Positions 33,330 to 45,766 of a stretch of DNA of 64,000 nucleotides are shown one piece after another. Source of the DNA: Capitella teleta (taxonomy: Eukaryota; Annelida; Polychaeta; Capitellidae); NCBI GenBank assembly GCA_000328365.1, contig KB299856.1, forward strand, positions 181,166 through 245,165, in the 5' to 3' direction. Under the pieces are notes generated by a model. The model was given only the letters and a program-made list of their open reading frames with translations, was not told the DNA's origin and made no database searches. Made by a program: the position numbers and the translations under genes. The first letter of the stretch is position 1. Every line of letters starts with the position of its first letter.

Positions 33330-36152
33330 TACCCAGCAAACATTTGAATGGTGGCCCGAAACTGGCCAATTTCGGACGCTAAGAGCGGCACGGAAGAGGA
33401 CAAAAGTAATGCCGACGTTACTGCGGCCGTGCAGCAGTCCCGATGCCAAAAACATGGTGGCGTCGACACTGTCCTGCAGAGGCTTAAGTAATTATATAAT
33501 CTTTATCTGTTCTGATCAAACACTGCGGTCGCCGTGCTGCAGGACGTCCTCCTTCCAAAAGGCAGTTTACCGGCTTTCATTTTCAAGCAGATTAAAAACA
33601 TAATCTGGTTAACTGCCATTCATGTTGTTACGTAATGGGTCACGATTGCAATGTTTACATTTCAGCTCATCAATCTCGACCAGGATTGTTTACTCAAGTT
33701 AAAGGCGCTGTAACTTTAAACTATCACTACTACCTATATATAGCTCTCTCATGGGGATGAGAGAAATCCAACACTTAAAGCAAAATTCATATATATACAA
33801 ATGTTTTTATTAATAAAAATGACGAAGTGAGAAGAAAAATAAAAAATTGCTGAAGTCATCCTCTGTGGCGCGCAGCCTCAGCGGCCAGCCTTTTTGACGT
33901 GGTCGGTCACTGCCTCCCTCCGGGACGGTCTGGGGCGCCTCTCAACCATGCCTTTGTGGCTTTCTAGACATCCACTTGAGTCGTTGTAAAGGAAGTGGAA
34001 TGGGAGACACTCTGAAAATAAATGAACAGATAAACAACACTTATTTCGATGAGTTATGTGAGGGCCCCTTATGGCTATTTTTTCTGCATCCTTCCAACAT
34101 TGGCATCGAAATGCAGGAGAAAAAAGATACAGTCGGAGTTTTGGCGGGTTGTAACTTCAAGTCGGAGATGGAATAGAACATTGATACGGGTTCATTAATA
34201 TAGAGGGGGAGAGAACAATAAACTCGTCAATGAACATTCAAATCCTAACGGTCAAACTGACAAAGGAAGCCATCCGTCCAGTGAACCGCGTGAACAGTGT
34301 CAGTGTTGACTAATTCGTAAGCGAATTTCAAAACTTTTATAGAGTACTACAACTAGTGTCTTTAATAATGCTGAATTAGAGCAGAGCTTCACATAATTAT
34401 ACCCAAATGCACTTGAAAATTATGCTAAGGATAACTTACCGTTATGAAGAAAGAGATGTGTCGTTGAACGATCGCGAAGAAGATTGTGAAATATCCATGT
34501 TCTCTGAGAAGGCTGACGACAAACTGAGCTGATAAGCAAGGAGAAATTAAATGTGCCGCGTTAAACCACGCTAAAGTAGATCCGCACTCCGCAGAATAAA
34601 GTAGTTTCGGGCGTGACACTTAATTGCTTTCTTCGTGAAATAAGCGTTTGGATCTATGTATGCTCTGGTGAAGTGGCTGAACCATCTTATTAGTTCCCTC
34701 AATTATGAAAATGCTAGCATATTATCATTATATCTGTTATCCGTAAATTTTACACCTCTGGATTTTGGTGTGTATTCATGAGCTGCACAAATTATAACTT
34801 TCGCGCGTTAAATTCCTCTTGTCACGCGTGGCTTGGTAACTTGTGGAGCAAACGCGAGTTGTTATTTAACTTTGGCGTTAACGCGCTCGTTTGCATATAC
34901 GTTTTGAAATGTTGAACATTGTACCATGAATGTTGTATATGATTGGGACAAACGAGTCAATGAGCAGTTTTAGTGAATGCAAATGATTATAATGACGATT
35001 GATCTGGCTATTATTATTATGAATGATGAAAAAAATAAAAAAGATAAAATTTATTTTAATTTTTATGAAGCGTAAAATTCGCAAAGTGCTCAAAAACACT
35101 GCGGCATGGTACACATTAAATGAAGCATGTGAATAGCAAGATATAAAAAGATCAATTATAAAAACAGATAAAGATTGTATAGCACGAATGTAAAAGGGTA
35201 ATTGGCTCCATTAACGAGGTTCGACATTACTAAAAGAAGTAGAGTAAAACCGGCGTGATCTGGTGAAAGTAATACATATAAACGTATAGCATTTTGCGAT
35301 CTCACGCTGGATTAAAATCAGAGGGGTAAAGAGTTAAAAGTTCGCTCAGGTGACAGACAGTTCACGAAGATATCGAAGTCATACAGATAGTTTAAAAAAC
35401 AATTCGCCGCCTAATAGGTTGTAAGTAAATCAGCCTATATTAATAATTATTTATATATATATCTTCCTTCAATGCACGTGTTGGTTTCATGTAGGCCGCT
35501 CTGCATGCGTATTCCTCTCAATCAACATGCAACTGTTGCAACTATTGTATGTAATCATCTCATTTTGTTTTATGAAACGCATGCACACCTTAGTATTACA
35601 GTAACGTGACAGTGACAGGCTTTCCATAGTCATTCTGATGAACTATGATAGTTTAATATTTCATACTTGAAGGGGGAAGGAGATCGTTCGCGTTTCATAT
35701 GTTTCTTGTACAATTTTATACATTGGAGTGCGTTGCGAACGTTCTACAAAAATATCGTTTCTAAGAAAGGACTGTTTGCTAGAGGAGCAAGTGTACTGTT
35801 CATCTGTAACACTACATTAGGACGATAGGATGGTCGATTTCTCACATCTGAGTCTAATGGCTACCCGGGAATACACACCGCGTCTCGCGCATGGGGGGGA
35901 GAGCGTTTGCGCAGTGTTTGCACAGATTACTATGTCGTGGCTTCACGCATCGCGTAGCTGCTGAGGAGGGGAGGAGGGATGTCGAGACTGCTGGGTTGAT
36001 GGTCTTGTTTGCCAATCGTTCTGAATCAAACATTATCTTATTTAATGAAGGAATGTAAATAGCGGACAAGAGCGGACCAGCCAGCGTACGGTACTGCCGC
36101 TCTTGTCCTGCTTCCAGCCGAAACTGGCGAGTTTAGGCATGTTTGCTGGGTA
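33330..36152. mobile_element. Possible non-autonomous element with 14-base TIRs
   Basis: TACCCAGCAAACAT at 33330-33343 is matched exactly in reverse complement at 36139-36152. Each end has a subterminal fold (CCGAAA..TTTCGG at the left; CCGAAACT..AGTTTAGG at the right). No transposase frame lies between, and no clear target duplication flanks them, so the two ends may belong to separate copies. Confidence 0.35.
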
Positions 36153-37506
36153 TAGACTCCGTTACTGTTTTGGGAGCTATGTCAACTTTAATCTCGTTCC
36201 AAGATTCTATATTGATAATTAGATCATCCCCACAGAATATGGCTATATGGAGTTACGTCAACTTCAAACTTGTAGAACTTCAACTTGAGCTTGTAGTCGT
36301 GACAGTGACAGTCAGTGAGAGGCATAAATTGCATCAAGATGAAATAAAATAAGAGGATAGTTTAACTTTTAGTATTTTAAGTCTGAAGATCAGATGAGGA
36401 CCTGTAAGTGTAAGTGGCTAGTCTCGTTCCAAGACTCTATATTATATTGGTAATTAGATCCCCACAGATTATCATTATGGCTACACTACTGACTACAGAA
36501 TCATGAGAATGAGAATCATGCAGCTAGTAAGCAGGTAAGTGGCCTGTAAATGTAAACTCAGTAGACTGGTCGCCGATTGTGAACTTCTCATAGCGGATGA
36601 AATTTGTAATGATGGATGATATAAACTGACACACCCGTGTGGAGAACGTGAGAGGAGTGCACGGATCGTCTGATGTCAACAAAGCGCCAGCTCAGATTCT
36701 TGTGATCTGCGATAAAAACAGGAAGTCGACAACTACAAGAGATTGTAAACATTATATTCTCAAAGGCATTTTATATAATTGTGTAAGGGCGGAAGTCGTG
36801 CACGAATTACTCTACTTAATCATGTTTACTTAGATGGTTCTGGTCACAGGCTGGTAGAACAGCCTCTGTGATCAGATCTTTGTCATTATTCACAGTCCAT
36901 TCGCATACGCGGGTTCCGGCGATCCTCCTACTCTCAGAGATGGTATGTCCACTAAGGCTTGTACAGCAAGCCTTTGTATGAATTCAAAGAGGGTGTGCAC
37001 ACCACATGCTCTGTTAGTCCGTACCAATTAATTACGACACTCTAAGAGAGTGCATGCTGTCAGGCCAATGTCCTTGTGGTCGGCTTGCTCAACTTCAGAT
37101 GGTTTCCTCTCGTCCCAACCTGACGCGCCCCCTGGAAGAATTCCCTGCTATCTATTTCAACAGCTTCGGGCATCAAACTGCTGAGGGATACTCAAGATGA
37201 GGTCAAGCTATTGCTTTATACATTTTAGTAAATGCGAGCATCCATGGCAAAATCGGTCACAAGTCACTGGTTGCGTAAGCAAGCTATGATTGAAAAACAT
37301 CATGTGGGGTGATTATAAGTGGTTTTCAGGTTTTGACCATTAGTTTTTTGGTGAAACTCGTCATATTTTACATTAGTATGAAGATCTGCAAGGGAACTCT
37401 CATATTTTGCAGTCCAATGTCACCTCTTAAATAAAATTAACAAACCAGTAGCCTCCAAATAAAACCACTATGGCCTGGAGTTTGACCTACTTGCATGCAT
37501 ACTTAA
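36153..37506. other. Intergenic with hairpins and a local imperfect duplication
   Basis: TCTCGTTCCAAGA(T/C)TCTATAT followed by AATTAGATC and CCCCACAGA occurs at about 36190 and again at about 36422. Several short perfect hairpins lie at 36845-37055. No gene recognised. Confidence 0.45.
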
Positions 37507-37939
37507 AGAGGACCTCTGTTCATTTTGAAACCTTTTTAGATCGATTCTATGGGCTTCTCTGAGTGGCGAGAGACAATTTTTGAAGTATTTGGTCAACTAC
37601 GAATGATATTCAAGAAACATTAAAATACGAATTTCTTGCTCAGGCACAATAGCTTGAAACGAGATAAGCGCGAGATTTCTTTTACGAGAACTGCTAAAAG
37701 ATCTGCTGACTCAACGGCTCCCATTGTTAACAATAGGAGAATTACTTTTATGCCGTCACAACGATATGAAATCGAAGGCGAGAAGAAAGCGGGATTTTAA
37801 CACTCTCAAAATCGATGTATCTAGGAATTAGCCCCCAGCAAGCGTATTGTCTAAATATTTGTCAGTGAAAAGGGGTATTTGTCTTTTGGGATGCATCCTC
37901 TATCATCCGTTACTAGTTCAAAATAATCAGAGGTCCTCT
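37507..37939. mobile_element. piggyBac-like MITE with TTAA duplication
   Basis: 433 bases bounded by TTAA on both sides (37503-37506 and 37940-37943). Terminal inverted repeats: left AGAGGACCTCTGTTCATTTT, right (reverse complement) AGAGGACCTCTGATTATTTT, 18 of 20 matching, and both continue GAA. No coding capacity. TTAA target duplications are characteristic of piggyBac-type transposition; family assignment beyond that is inference. Confidence 0.8.
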
Positions 37940-37943
37940 TTAA

Positions 37944-38589
37944 TAATATTCTAATTTACCAGCTGAGAAATGCTCGCTCACTGATTGGTTGAGCCCAGGG
38001 TTATGAACCAATGAACCGACCTACAACTTTCAAGATGGTAGACAAACTTGTGCAGGTTTTTGATTCTTCAACTTGAGATCACCTTTGATTTATGAATACT
38101 GGATTATTGAAGATGACAACAATTAAGGAACCAGACTCGCATGAAGATTTTGACTGTGATTTGGAACTTCTTACACTCTGATTAAGAGTGTGGGAATGGT
38201 GACAACTTAAAGTTGTTGTCACGAAAAGGGTGAAGGAATTATAATCAAAACATGGAATATTGAAGGGACAGTCAGCGTGACATACCAAAGAGTGTGATCC
38301 ACAAAATTAAAATAAAGGCAGAAAGCGCGCATTTACCGCTCGTAACGACCCCAAACGCTTTAACGGCAGCCATATTGGATTCCGCTTTGAGATGCTGTTG
38401 TCAGTTGTAATTTTGCTAGTGAATTTCTTCAAAATGGAGTGTGCTAAGTCGCTGCATGCGAATGACAGTTGTGCAGTCAGTGCTGCTCATTTGGCCGAGG
38501 ACCTGCAGTGTTTCAACCAATATGGGAGCTTTCACGCAACCCTGGGGTTCCAGACACCTAATGGATCTCTGAAGACCATGCCAAGCCAT
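37944..38589. other. Intergenic with two adjacent hairpins
   Basis: ACACTCT-gatt-AAGAGTGT and GTGACAAC-ttaaa-GTTGTTGTCAC fold at about 38170-38222. A plus-strand 75-codon frame at 38392 has no family resemblance. Confidence 0.4.
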
Positions 38590-40130
38590 CAAGGGTGGCT
38601 CATGGTGATGAAGAGCTAAAAGCTCAAAAGGAGTTAAAGCCAAAATGTATTGAGTATAGCACTTACCTGGATAAAATTTCAGGAGCCACCTCTCCAGCAA
38701 ATTGGTCAGGACATCTATGTCCTTCTGCAGAACATCTTCGTTCATGGCTTAACCAATACCTTTGTACACTTTTGTGTCCTCAGCGTAAAGCTTGATTCCA
38801 CTTTCCTTCATCCAGTCTCCTCGACTGAGGTTGTTGACCTCTGTGGCATGAAACAAAATTGGTGTGTATTAATGAGGTTGTTCTGTTTCATGTGATCAAC
38901 TATGTGAGCCCTGAATATGGATTCCATTTCCTTGCATGCTACACAAGTCAGGCTTACCGGGTAATAGTTTGTCAGCTGTTACTTTTTTCCTTTCATAAAG
39001 ATTGGAGATACAGTTGCATTTCCATCTTGATGGTAAGCAACCAGCACACAACAATTTTTTTTAATGAGTTACAGATTCCCTCAGAATGCACAAGTGTACC
39101 TTATTGGGCCCCATAATTTTGTTTGGTTCTACTCGCTCCATTTGCTTTTGCACACATATTCTTTGCTCATTTCTATGGTGTTCAACTCTTGATCATAGTC
39201 CTTGTTCACCAGCGTTGGTACACCAGTGTCTCCTTCTTTGGTGCAGACTGTAACAAAGAAACTGCTCAACGCCTCACAATGCCTCAGCTTTCTTTTTGTC
39301 TGATGTTGTTTTTTCATTCTTAGACAGGTTCTTGATCAGATCAGGGATATGCTCTTTTACTTTAGTTTTCGACCTCACACAACTCCAGACATATCGGGGA
39401 ATGCCCTTTATGTTTTCAGCTGTGATTTTCTCATTTGAATTGTTGCCTTTTGGATTATTTTATTGAATTTGTTCAAATACGGTATATTCTTTGCATTTCT
39501 GTTGGCATTGAGTTTCCATGAAGCATGTCCAAATGCGGTGTTTGTTTTTGATGACTTTCCCATCCCCTGCAGCGAATGTCTTCACTGGTATATGCCTCTC
39601 ACAAGAATGGTGTTACTGGTTTGCGTAGAGTTCATACGCAGCTTCCACATCCTGTTCAGCCTCCAATGTTGTGAAAAAATATATAAAAAACATATCTGAT
39701 CCAGATTGGATCTACAAGTTTGGCCCTGTAGTTGGCTCTGTTTTGAATGAATACGTTTCTTTCCTGTGCCTCCTTGTTTTAGAGTAAGTGAACTCAAACT
39801 TGATGCAGAAGTGGTCACTTTTCCCCAGTGGACTTCAATAGCTTATGTTTTAAACCATCTCTTCCTCGTTTGATAGAAGCATATCCAACCTCGCCAATGT
39901 TCTGTTGGCCTTACCTGGTGGCCAGTATGTGAATAAGAATACAACATGCACTATTATATCTTGATCAACCTGCTTCCTTTTGCGGTCATTTATGAGGTGG
40001 CTGTAGAAGACTTCAAACTCTCCATCCTCATTCATCAGATTGAAGGATTTCAAAGAGGGATCTGGCTGCTTCTGTGACCTCTCCTTGTGGGGCCGGAATG
40101 CATTTTACCTTTGATTACATAACATTAAAC
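38590..40130 (-). mobile_element. Decayed CR1-like LINE (endonuclease end plus partial RT)
   Basis: Minus-strand pieces in order: an endonuclease C-terminal part (RTLARLDMLLSNEEEMV, then SPLGKSDHFCIKFEF), a linker typical of these elements (EALSSFFVTVCTKEGDTGVP), RT palm start (NYYPVSLTCVACKEMESIF, HIVDHMKQNNLINTHQFCF), and after an internal deletion the catalytic region as YAEDTKVYKG followed by DIDVLTNLLERWLLKFYPGK. The catalytic box should be FADD, here AED. Several stops and frame changes: dead copy. The LDF-AFD part of the RT is missing. Confidence 0.75.
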
Positions 40131-40734
40131 TGAACACAGGCAGCCGCGATAAGTATTGTTGTGCCGACTCCCCAAACATCACAATCATGTATCCCATATT
40201 AATAGTAACATAAAAGAAATGCCACCGCCGATGTTACAAGTTACCAAAAACGAAAACTAAATGTCAATGGACATGAACGAAAGTGGTGTCTTTGTTATCA
40301 ATTAATCCTTAACTCTTAACTGTTAACTATTAAACCTTCAAATAATATGGGGAGCATACAGGACACCAAAGAAGCCACCGTTTGAGATAACACAGTGTCA
40401 GCTTGAGTCTGTTGTGTTTGTCAAAGAATATGGAGACACATTCTTTGTGTCTGTCGACTCGAGCTAATTAAAAAGTCATCATTTTATCTAAGGGGGCATT
40501 GTTATTTTTTTTTTTTTTTTTCATTTCCTTGTGTCATTAAATATGTAAAAGCATAGATGTCATGTTTATGAAATTTAAAAAGTTTCAGACAGATTTAGGT
40601 ATTTTTATACTATTTATTTGTAACATGCTTAGAAAAATACAACAATAATGAAAACAACAACAGCATATAAATAAACGAGGAAAAGAAAAATTAAGAATAA
40701 GAGAAACATACAAAAGACAGACAAACACAGGTCA
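40131..40734. other. Gap between LINE segments
   Basis: AT-rich DNA with a T run at about 40507-40521. No coding family recognised. Confidence 0.4.
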
Positions 40735-41275
40735 CTCAGTGCTAACATTAAGCAGCAGGGCCTCAACTTCATGTAAAGTTAGTGGAGATACCAAGCTGCC
40801 TTTGTGTATATATAGCAACTCCACAATGGTGTGACATGTGGCTAGGCACTGTTGGTCGGCCTTCTCTTCCCAGGATTTACAAATCTTTACATGGAGAGTA
40901 TTGTTTACAATATAATTATCAAGTTGTGAAGGATCCACCTCAATCATATACATCAGTTCTTTCAGATTTACCCCAACACTTGAGTGTCCACGTGGCGCAA
41001 GTTCCAAGCACATTTTAACGATTTTATTTTTGCTCAAACGACACGATTTGAAAAAAGAACCAAAACGCAGGAAGAGCTGACAGTAGGGGATCAGGTATAT
41101 TCATTATAACGTGTAGGAACTTAGACCTTGTGCGAGGATGCACACACATAAGCCTCTGAATGAATTTCCTCCAACACACGATGAAACACTTGATCGACCT
41201 AATAGAGAGATCCCAAAAAGAACAACCATAAAAGCTGGTACAGTATGCGCTGAACAGCAGTCTCAGGGTATCTGA
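40735..41275 (-). mobile_element. C-terminal fragment of a second LINE type
   Basis: On the minus strand the translation reads FYGCSLWDLSIRSIKCF, then WRKFIQRLMCVHPRTRSKFL, then a 101-codon open frame ending NVSTE. The pattern (YG..LWDL, WRK..R, RTR..LL) is that of the region after RT in many invertebrate LINEs. It differs from the flanking LINE copies, so it is a separate 5'-truncated insertion. Confidence 0.55.
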
Positions 41276-42592
41276 GGGTTTACTTACAAGTACTTACAGG
41301 TCCTTTTCTAATCCTCAGTCTTAAATAGCCTCTTACGATCAGCTCCTTATTATTTATTTATTTATTTTTTTATTTATTTTTTTTGGCATTTTATGGTGGC
41401 CGGAATGAATTGTGTTTTTGATGATTCTTGAGATGATTGTCCAGTCTTCTTTTGAAAGTTGCTATAGATGGGAATGCGACAATTTCTGATGGCCGTTGGT
41501 TCCAGAGTTGGGCTATCCTGATTTTGAAGCTATTTTTTCTGAGTTCTGTTCTTGCTGGCCGGTGGTAAATTTTTAGAGGATGTCCCCTTGAAGTTCTGCT
41601 ATTGAATTGGAAGAATTTTGAGTTATTTGGGTGTCGTAATATTCTGTGGCTATTTTATAAGTTTCTATTAGGTCTCCTCTGGTTCTTCTGTACTGCAGGG
41701 TGGGAAGTTTACGTTTTCTTAGTCTTTCTTCACAATTTAGATCTTTCATTTTTTGTAACATTCTGGTAGTATGACATTGGACATTTTCTATCATGGTGAT
41801 GGTTTTTTTTTTTAATGTGGTTTCCATACCTGATTAGCATATTCAAGATGTGGTCTGACAAAGGATTTATATAGGAGAAGAAATGTGTGGTTATCAAGGT
41901 AAGTATATGTTCTTCTGATGAGGGCCATTATAGGATTAGATTTTTTAATTTTTGCTTGGATGTGGTGTTCAAAAGTTATCCTTTTGTTGAGTATAACGCC
42001 GAGATCTCTTTTGATTATTGTTTTGTTTAAGGATATGTTGTTCATCTGGTACTGCCTGTGATTTGTTCCAGATATGCTGATTGTCATGCTTGGGCATTTG
42101 TCAGGGTTGAAAGTTAAAAGTGATTCTTGAGTCCAGTGCTACATACTATTTATATCATCTTGAATAAGGAGTGAGTCTGTAGGTTTAGTTATTTCACGGA
42201 ATATTTTAGCATCATCGACAAATAGGAATGGCGGGGATCATGTTACATCTGGTAGGAAATTTATAAAGATGATAAAAAGTGTAGGCCCCAAAACTGACCC
42301 TTGTAGTATCCCGCTCTCAACTTCTGCCCATGCTGATGTAGCTTAAAATATTTCCATTTATGCCATAATGTTCTAATTTGTCTATTAATCTTTGGTGTGG
42401 CACTCGGTCAAAAGTTTTTTTGAAATCCAGGAATATAACGTCTATTTCAGATCCTCTATCCAGTATCTCTGTTCATTGTAGTTGTAGAAGGGTGGATCTA
42501 CCAGTGATGAAGCCATATTGTATTTTGCTCAGGATATTATTTCTTATGGGGTAGTCTGTTATAGTCCAATAACACTAAGGCAATGGTTGACT

Positions 42593-42925
42593 TTTGATTG
42601 ATTGATTGATTGGGGTTTTACGGGTGATACGGGCGCCAGAACAGAAGGCCCGGGACCGGGGTTTCCCCCTACTCTTATCGATAAATTCCAAGGGTTCTTT
42701 ATCCTGCATACCACCATAGACAGTAGTACACAGCGCCCGGCCTTGTTACGCAGTTGGGCAGCACTGCAGAGTCACCAAAGAATTACAATTATAACGAATT
42801 ACAATTATAATTCACAATCATAACGCCCATGGCCTGATCGGGTCTCTAACCCGGGACCTCGACCCCCACAGTCGGCATTGGATTGTAGTCAGCGGTTTAA
42901 TTAACCCACTGAGCTATCCGGTGCC
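42593..42925 (-). mobile_element. tRNA-derived SINE inserted in the LINE
   Basis: Minus strand begins GGCACCGGATAGCTCAGTGG (tRNA head with A-box) and has a B-box-like GGGGGTCGAGGTCCCGG about 55 bases on. The body is about 330 bases, ending in a CAATCAATCAATCAATCA tail. Flanking LINE bases GTCAAC-CATTG and GTCAGCTTAACATTG may be an imperfect target duplication. It sits just after the RPVSLT codons of the LINE. Confidence 0.75.
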
Positions 42926-43057
42926 AATGTTAAGCTGACTGGTCTGTAATTTTCGGGTATTGTCTTATCTCTTTTTTTGTTGATGGCTGTGCTGTTGGCT
43001 GTTTTCCATGTGTCTGGCAACTGTCTTTGGTCAAAAGAATGTTGATATATGATACTA

Positions 43058-44091
43058 CAGTAAAACCTCGATGTGTTGAAGTTCATGGGGTTAGCTCAAT
43101 TACTTCGACTTAGGGATACTTCGACGGACGGATCGAGGCCGTTATGATATGACCGTTATGATTTCAAATTGTGTTCTGACGTTTTGATTGACGATATGCG
43201 TTATGCACGTCATGCAACTATGAGAGGCTATGATTTTGTGATTGAAACAGTAATTAAAAAATATTAATAAAAAGATGTAATGTCAAAAGGTGAAAATATT
43301 ATCATGGAAATCTTGGGAGGAAAAAAAAATTCACGGAAGGTTGTTGTAGCTCTAAAAGTCTCAAGTGTCTTCACTTCGAGCTGTCTTTTGTAGCCATAGC
43401 AATGCTGATGAACTAATGACCCTGAAGACTGTTGGTCACTAGATTTATACTGTTTCTCGCATAAACACTCTAAAGAAACATCATTGATATTATATTGTTG
43501 CGTGATGGCACCCATATCATCCGATTGGATTGGATGGAGCCGTAAAACCCCATCACTCACTCATATTGTTACATGCCTTGATATTAAAGCTGTGATAAAG
43601 TTCATAATAGATCTAAGGCTGGATTTCTTTAATTTACTCTAGCTTCGAATGCGAGCTGTCTTTTGTCGGCAATTCATTAAAGATCATCACAAGCACACCA
43701 ATAACAATGCCTTAGTTGAGATCCACGGTCCATTGATCTTTGGATTCAGCCTTGCTTTGGTCGAGGCTTAAACAGAGGAGAAATAAAAGCTGACTGCTCT
43801 GTGGGGCAGGGATGTTTTGATGCTTTGTAAACAACTGTGCCTAACTCTCTTTGAAGTAACCAAACTGAGAAATAAGCTTATAGAATTTTTTTTACTTCGA
43901 GCTATAGATCGAAAATAAGTCTCAGGGACACAGAAAACACTTCGACACAGGGATAAATTCGAGAAAGAGACGTTCGAGGGACAGATGTTAATGCTAATAG
44001 TAAAGTATAGGAGAATCATCGGGACTTTGAAAAAACTTCAACACAGAGTGAGATTTGAGGGACGGATGTTCGACACATCAAGGTTTAACTG
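43058..44091. mobile_element. pogo/Tigger-like non-autonomous DNA transposon in the LINE
   Basis: Flanked by TA on both sides. Left terminus CAGTAAAACCTCGATGTGTT, right terminus (reverse complement) CAGTTAAACCTTGATGTGTC. The CAGT..AACCT form with TA duplication is typical of pogo-type Tc1/mariner relatives. Subterminal CTTCGA/TTCGAG words recur at both ends. The 1034 bases contain no transposase frame. It interrupts the LINE after IIAKPLT. Confidence 0.75.
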
Positions 44092-44760
44092 TAAGTGGTT
44101 TAGCTATTATTTCTTTTATCTCAATTAATATTCTTGGGTGAATTCCAACTGGTCCTGGTGATTTCGTTTTCTTTAACTTGGATAGGTGATGTAGAACTGA
44201 GGCTTCTGTGATGATGAGATCTTGCTCTATTGTAGGATATGATGATGGTGAAAGATTCCAGTGATCGTTAGGTTTTTCAGAGAATACTGAGTTAAAGAAT
44301 GTGGCTAAAGTCTGAGCTTTCTCTTGGTTATTTTCGGTCAGCATGCCATCATTGGGGTTATCTGTTTTCAAAAGCTGTGGGATCGTTTCCCTGTAATTAG
44401 TTTTTTTATTTGCGTATACCCAAATTTTTGGGGGGTTTGTTTTAGCTTCTTTGGCAATGTTCTCCAGTTTTCTCATGTTCTTTCTTGTTAGCTGCCGAAC
44501 TTGGTTTCTTGTTCTGCAGTAATCTTTGTGGATGGTTTGGTTTCCAGTCTCCAAGGTATTGTTTCCATTATCTCTTTTTCTCTTAATTTTGGTTAAAGTT
44601 TTATTGTCAACGGGTATATTTTCAAGTATTTTCCATTTAATCTTAATCTTCTGTACACATCTATTTACTGCATTGGTGATTGTTTTGCAAAAAAGTTCCC
44701 ACTTCTTTTGCGTAGTTTCTTCTCTAAATAAATTAGAAGAATTATAATTTCCAGGTGTGA

Positions 44761-45364
44761 TCTCCTCAAGTTATTTCTATGAATCAAGATGTAAACAAAG
44801 CTCCTGTGAATTGAAAATCCATCTGGCAACTTTGATGGTCAATATTTGCCTTCCTAGGCAATGATCGGCTTCAAAGCACCCCTCAGGGCACTCTCTGAGT
44901 CCTTATTTCGGGATTATATCACAAATTTATTCTTGGATCCTCTTAAAACCTCCTCTTTGAGATTTTTTCTTAGTAGCTCCTTTTCAAAACTTCCAGTCAC
45001 CATAAATGATCAATTCGTTTACTGAAATATTCTAGAATAAAAATGTCAATTTTAAGATGTTTCGTTTTAAAATGGTGGCATTTGAGAATCTCTCGCAGAT
45101 GTTTGAATATAAACATTTCTTTACCAAAATGACTTGCGTTATTCGCACGACTTTCGGACGATTAACAATTTCCTTTCAAAACTGACATGGCGGCTTGGTG
45201 CAGTGCGAAGTTGGCTGGGGTGCGTCCACATTTTCCGCATTTATGTCCGCATATGTCTGACATTTGCTGTTATGTTTCGGTTCAATGAATACATTTAATC
45301 ACTAGCACTTAAGTTTTCCCTTTAATTAGACCTAGTGTGTTTAATTAGTGAATAATTCTTTGTC
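44761..45364. other. Intergenic, no gene seen
   Basis: No coding region or repeat recognised between the LINE and the next SINE-like sequence. Confidence 0.4.
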
Positions 45365-45575
45365 ATCACGTTCCCCCCACCCAGGCCTGAGACCTTCGGG
45401 GTCTTAAGTCTCCGTGACTCCGTCTCGCCACGCTTGCCTTCCCAGGCCACTGCCCTACAAAAGATACCCCGATCATCATAATACTTCAGTTCTATGTCGG
45501 TCTATCCGAATTTTTCTGTCCATAGCTGGACTCGAACTTGCGCCTGTGAGTGTTTAAACCTCCAGCACACTTTTG
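45365..45575 (-). mobile_element. Putative tRNA-derived SINE
   Basis: Minus strand holds GTGTGCTGGAGGTTTAAACA (A-box-like) and, after a short anticodon-like stretch, CAAGTTCGAGTCCAGC (good B-box). About 150 bases of body follow, with a GACCCCGAAGGTC hairpin. No functional tRNA fold because the acceptor arm is absent. Confidence 0.45.
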
Positions 45576-45712
45576 TGGATTTAAACCCACCAGTGATTAG
45601 TGAAGCTGTGAAGTCAGAGGTGTGCCTGAAATATCTGTTTGCATAAATGCACTACAATTACATGTGGCACATGTCTGATTCACTTGAGTCGCAACGTTTG
45701 CTCGTTGAGAGC

Positions 45713-45766
45713 CATTGCAAGCATTGGACAGCAAGGAATACACTCAAGTGAACCGTTATATACGTA
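45713..45766 (+). repeat. 54-base exact direct repeat, copy 1
   Basis: Begins CATTGCAAGCATTGGACAGC and ends TTATATACGTA. Identical to 46576-46629, with 809 bases between them. Confidence 0.95.

Larger units (their letters stand above)
41340..44760 (-). mobile_element. CR1-like LINE, 5'-truncated, carrying two insertions
   Basis: Minus-strand LINE with RT signatures: linker (RKLENIAKEAKTNPPKIWVY; QEKAQTLATFFNSVFSEKPN; TKSPGPVGIHPRILIEIKEI), IPENYRPVSLT, QYGFITGRSTLLQLQ, VIFLDFKKTFDRVPHQRLID, the catalytic LFVDDAKIFREI (FVDD for FADD), ISGTNHRQYQMNNISLNKTI and the end part DLNCEERLRKRKLPTLQYRR. A (TTTA)n tract at about 41343-41380 may be its 3' tail. A SINE at 42593-42925 and a pogo-like element at 43058-44091 interrupt it. 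Few stops elsewhere, so it is fairly young. The endonuclease half is absent. Confidence 0.85.
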
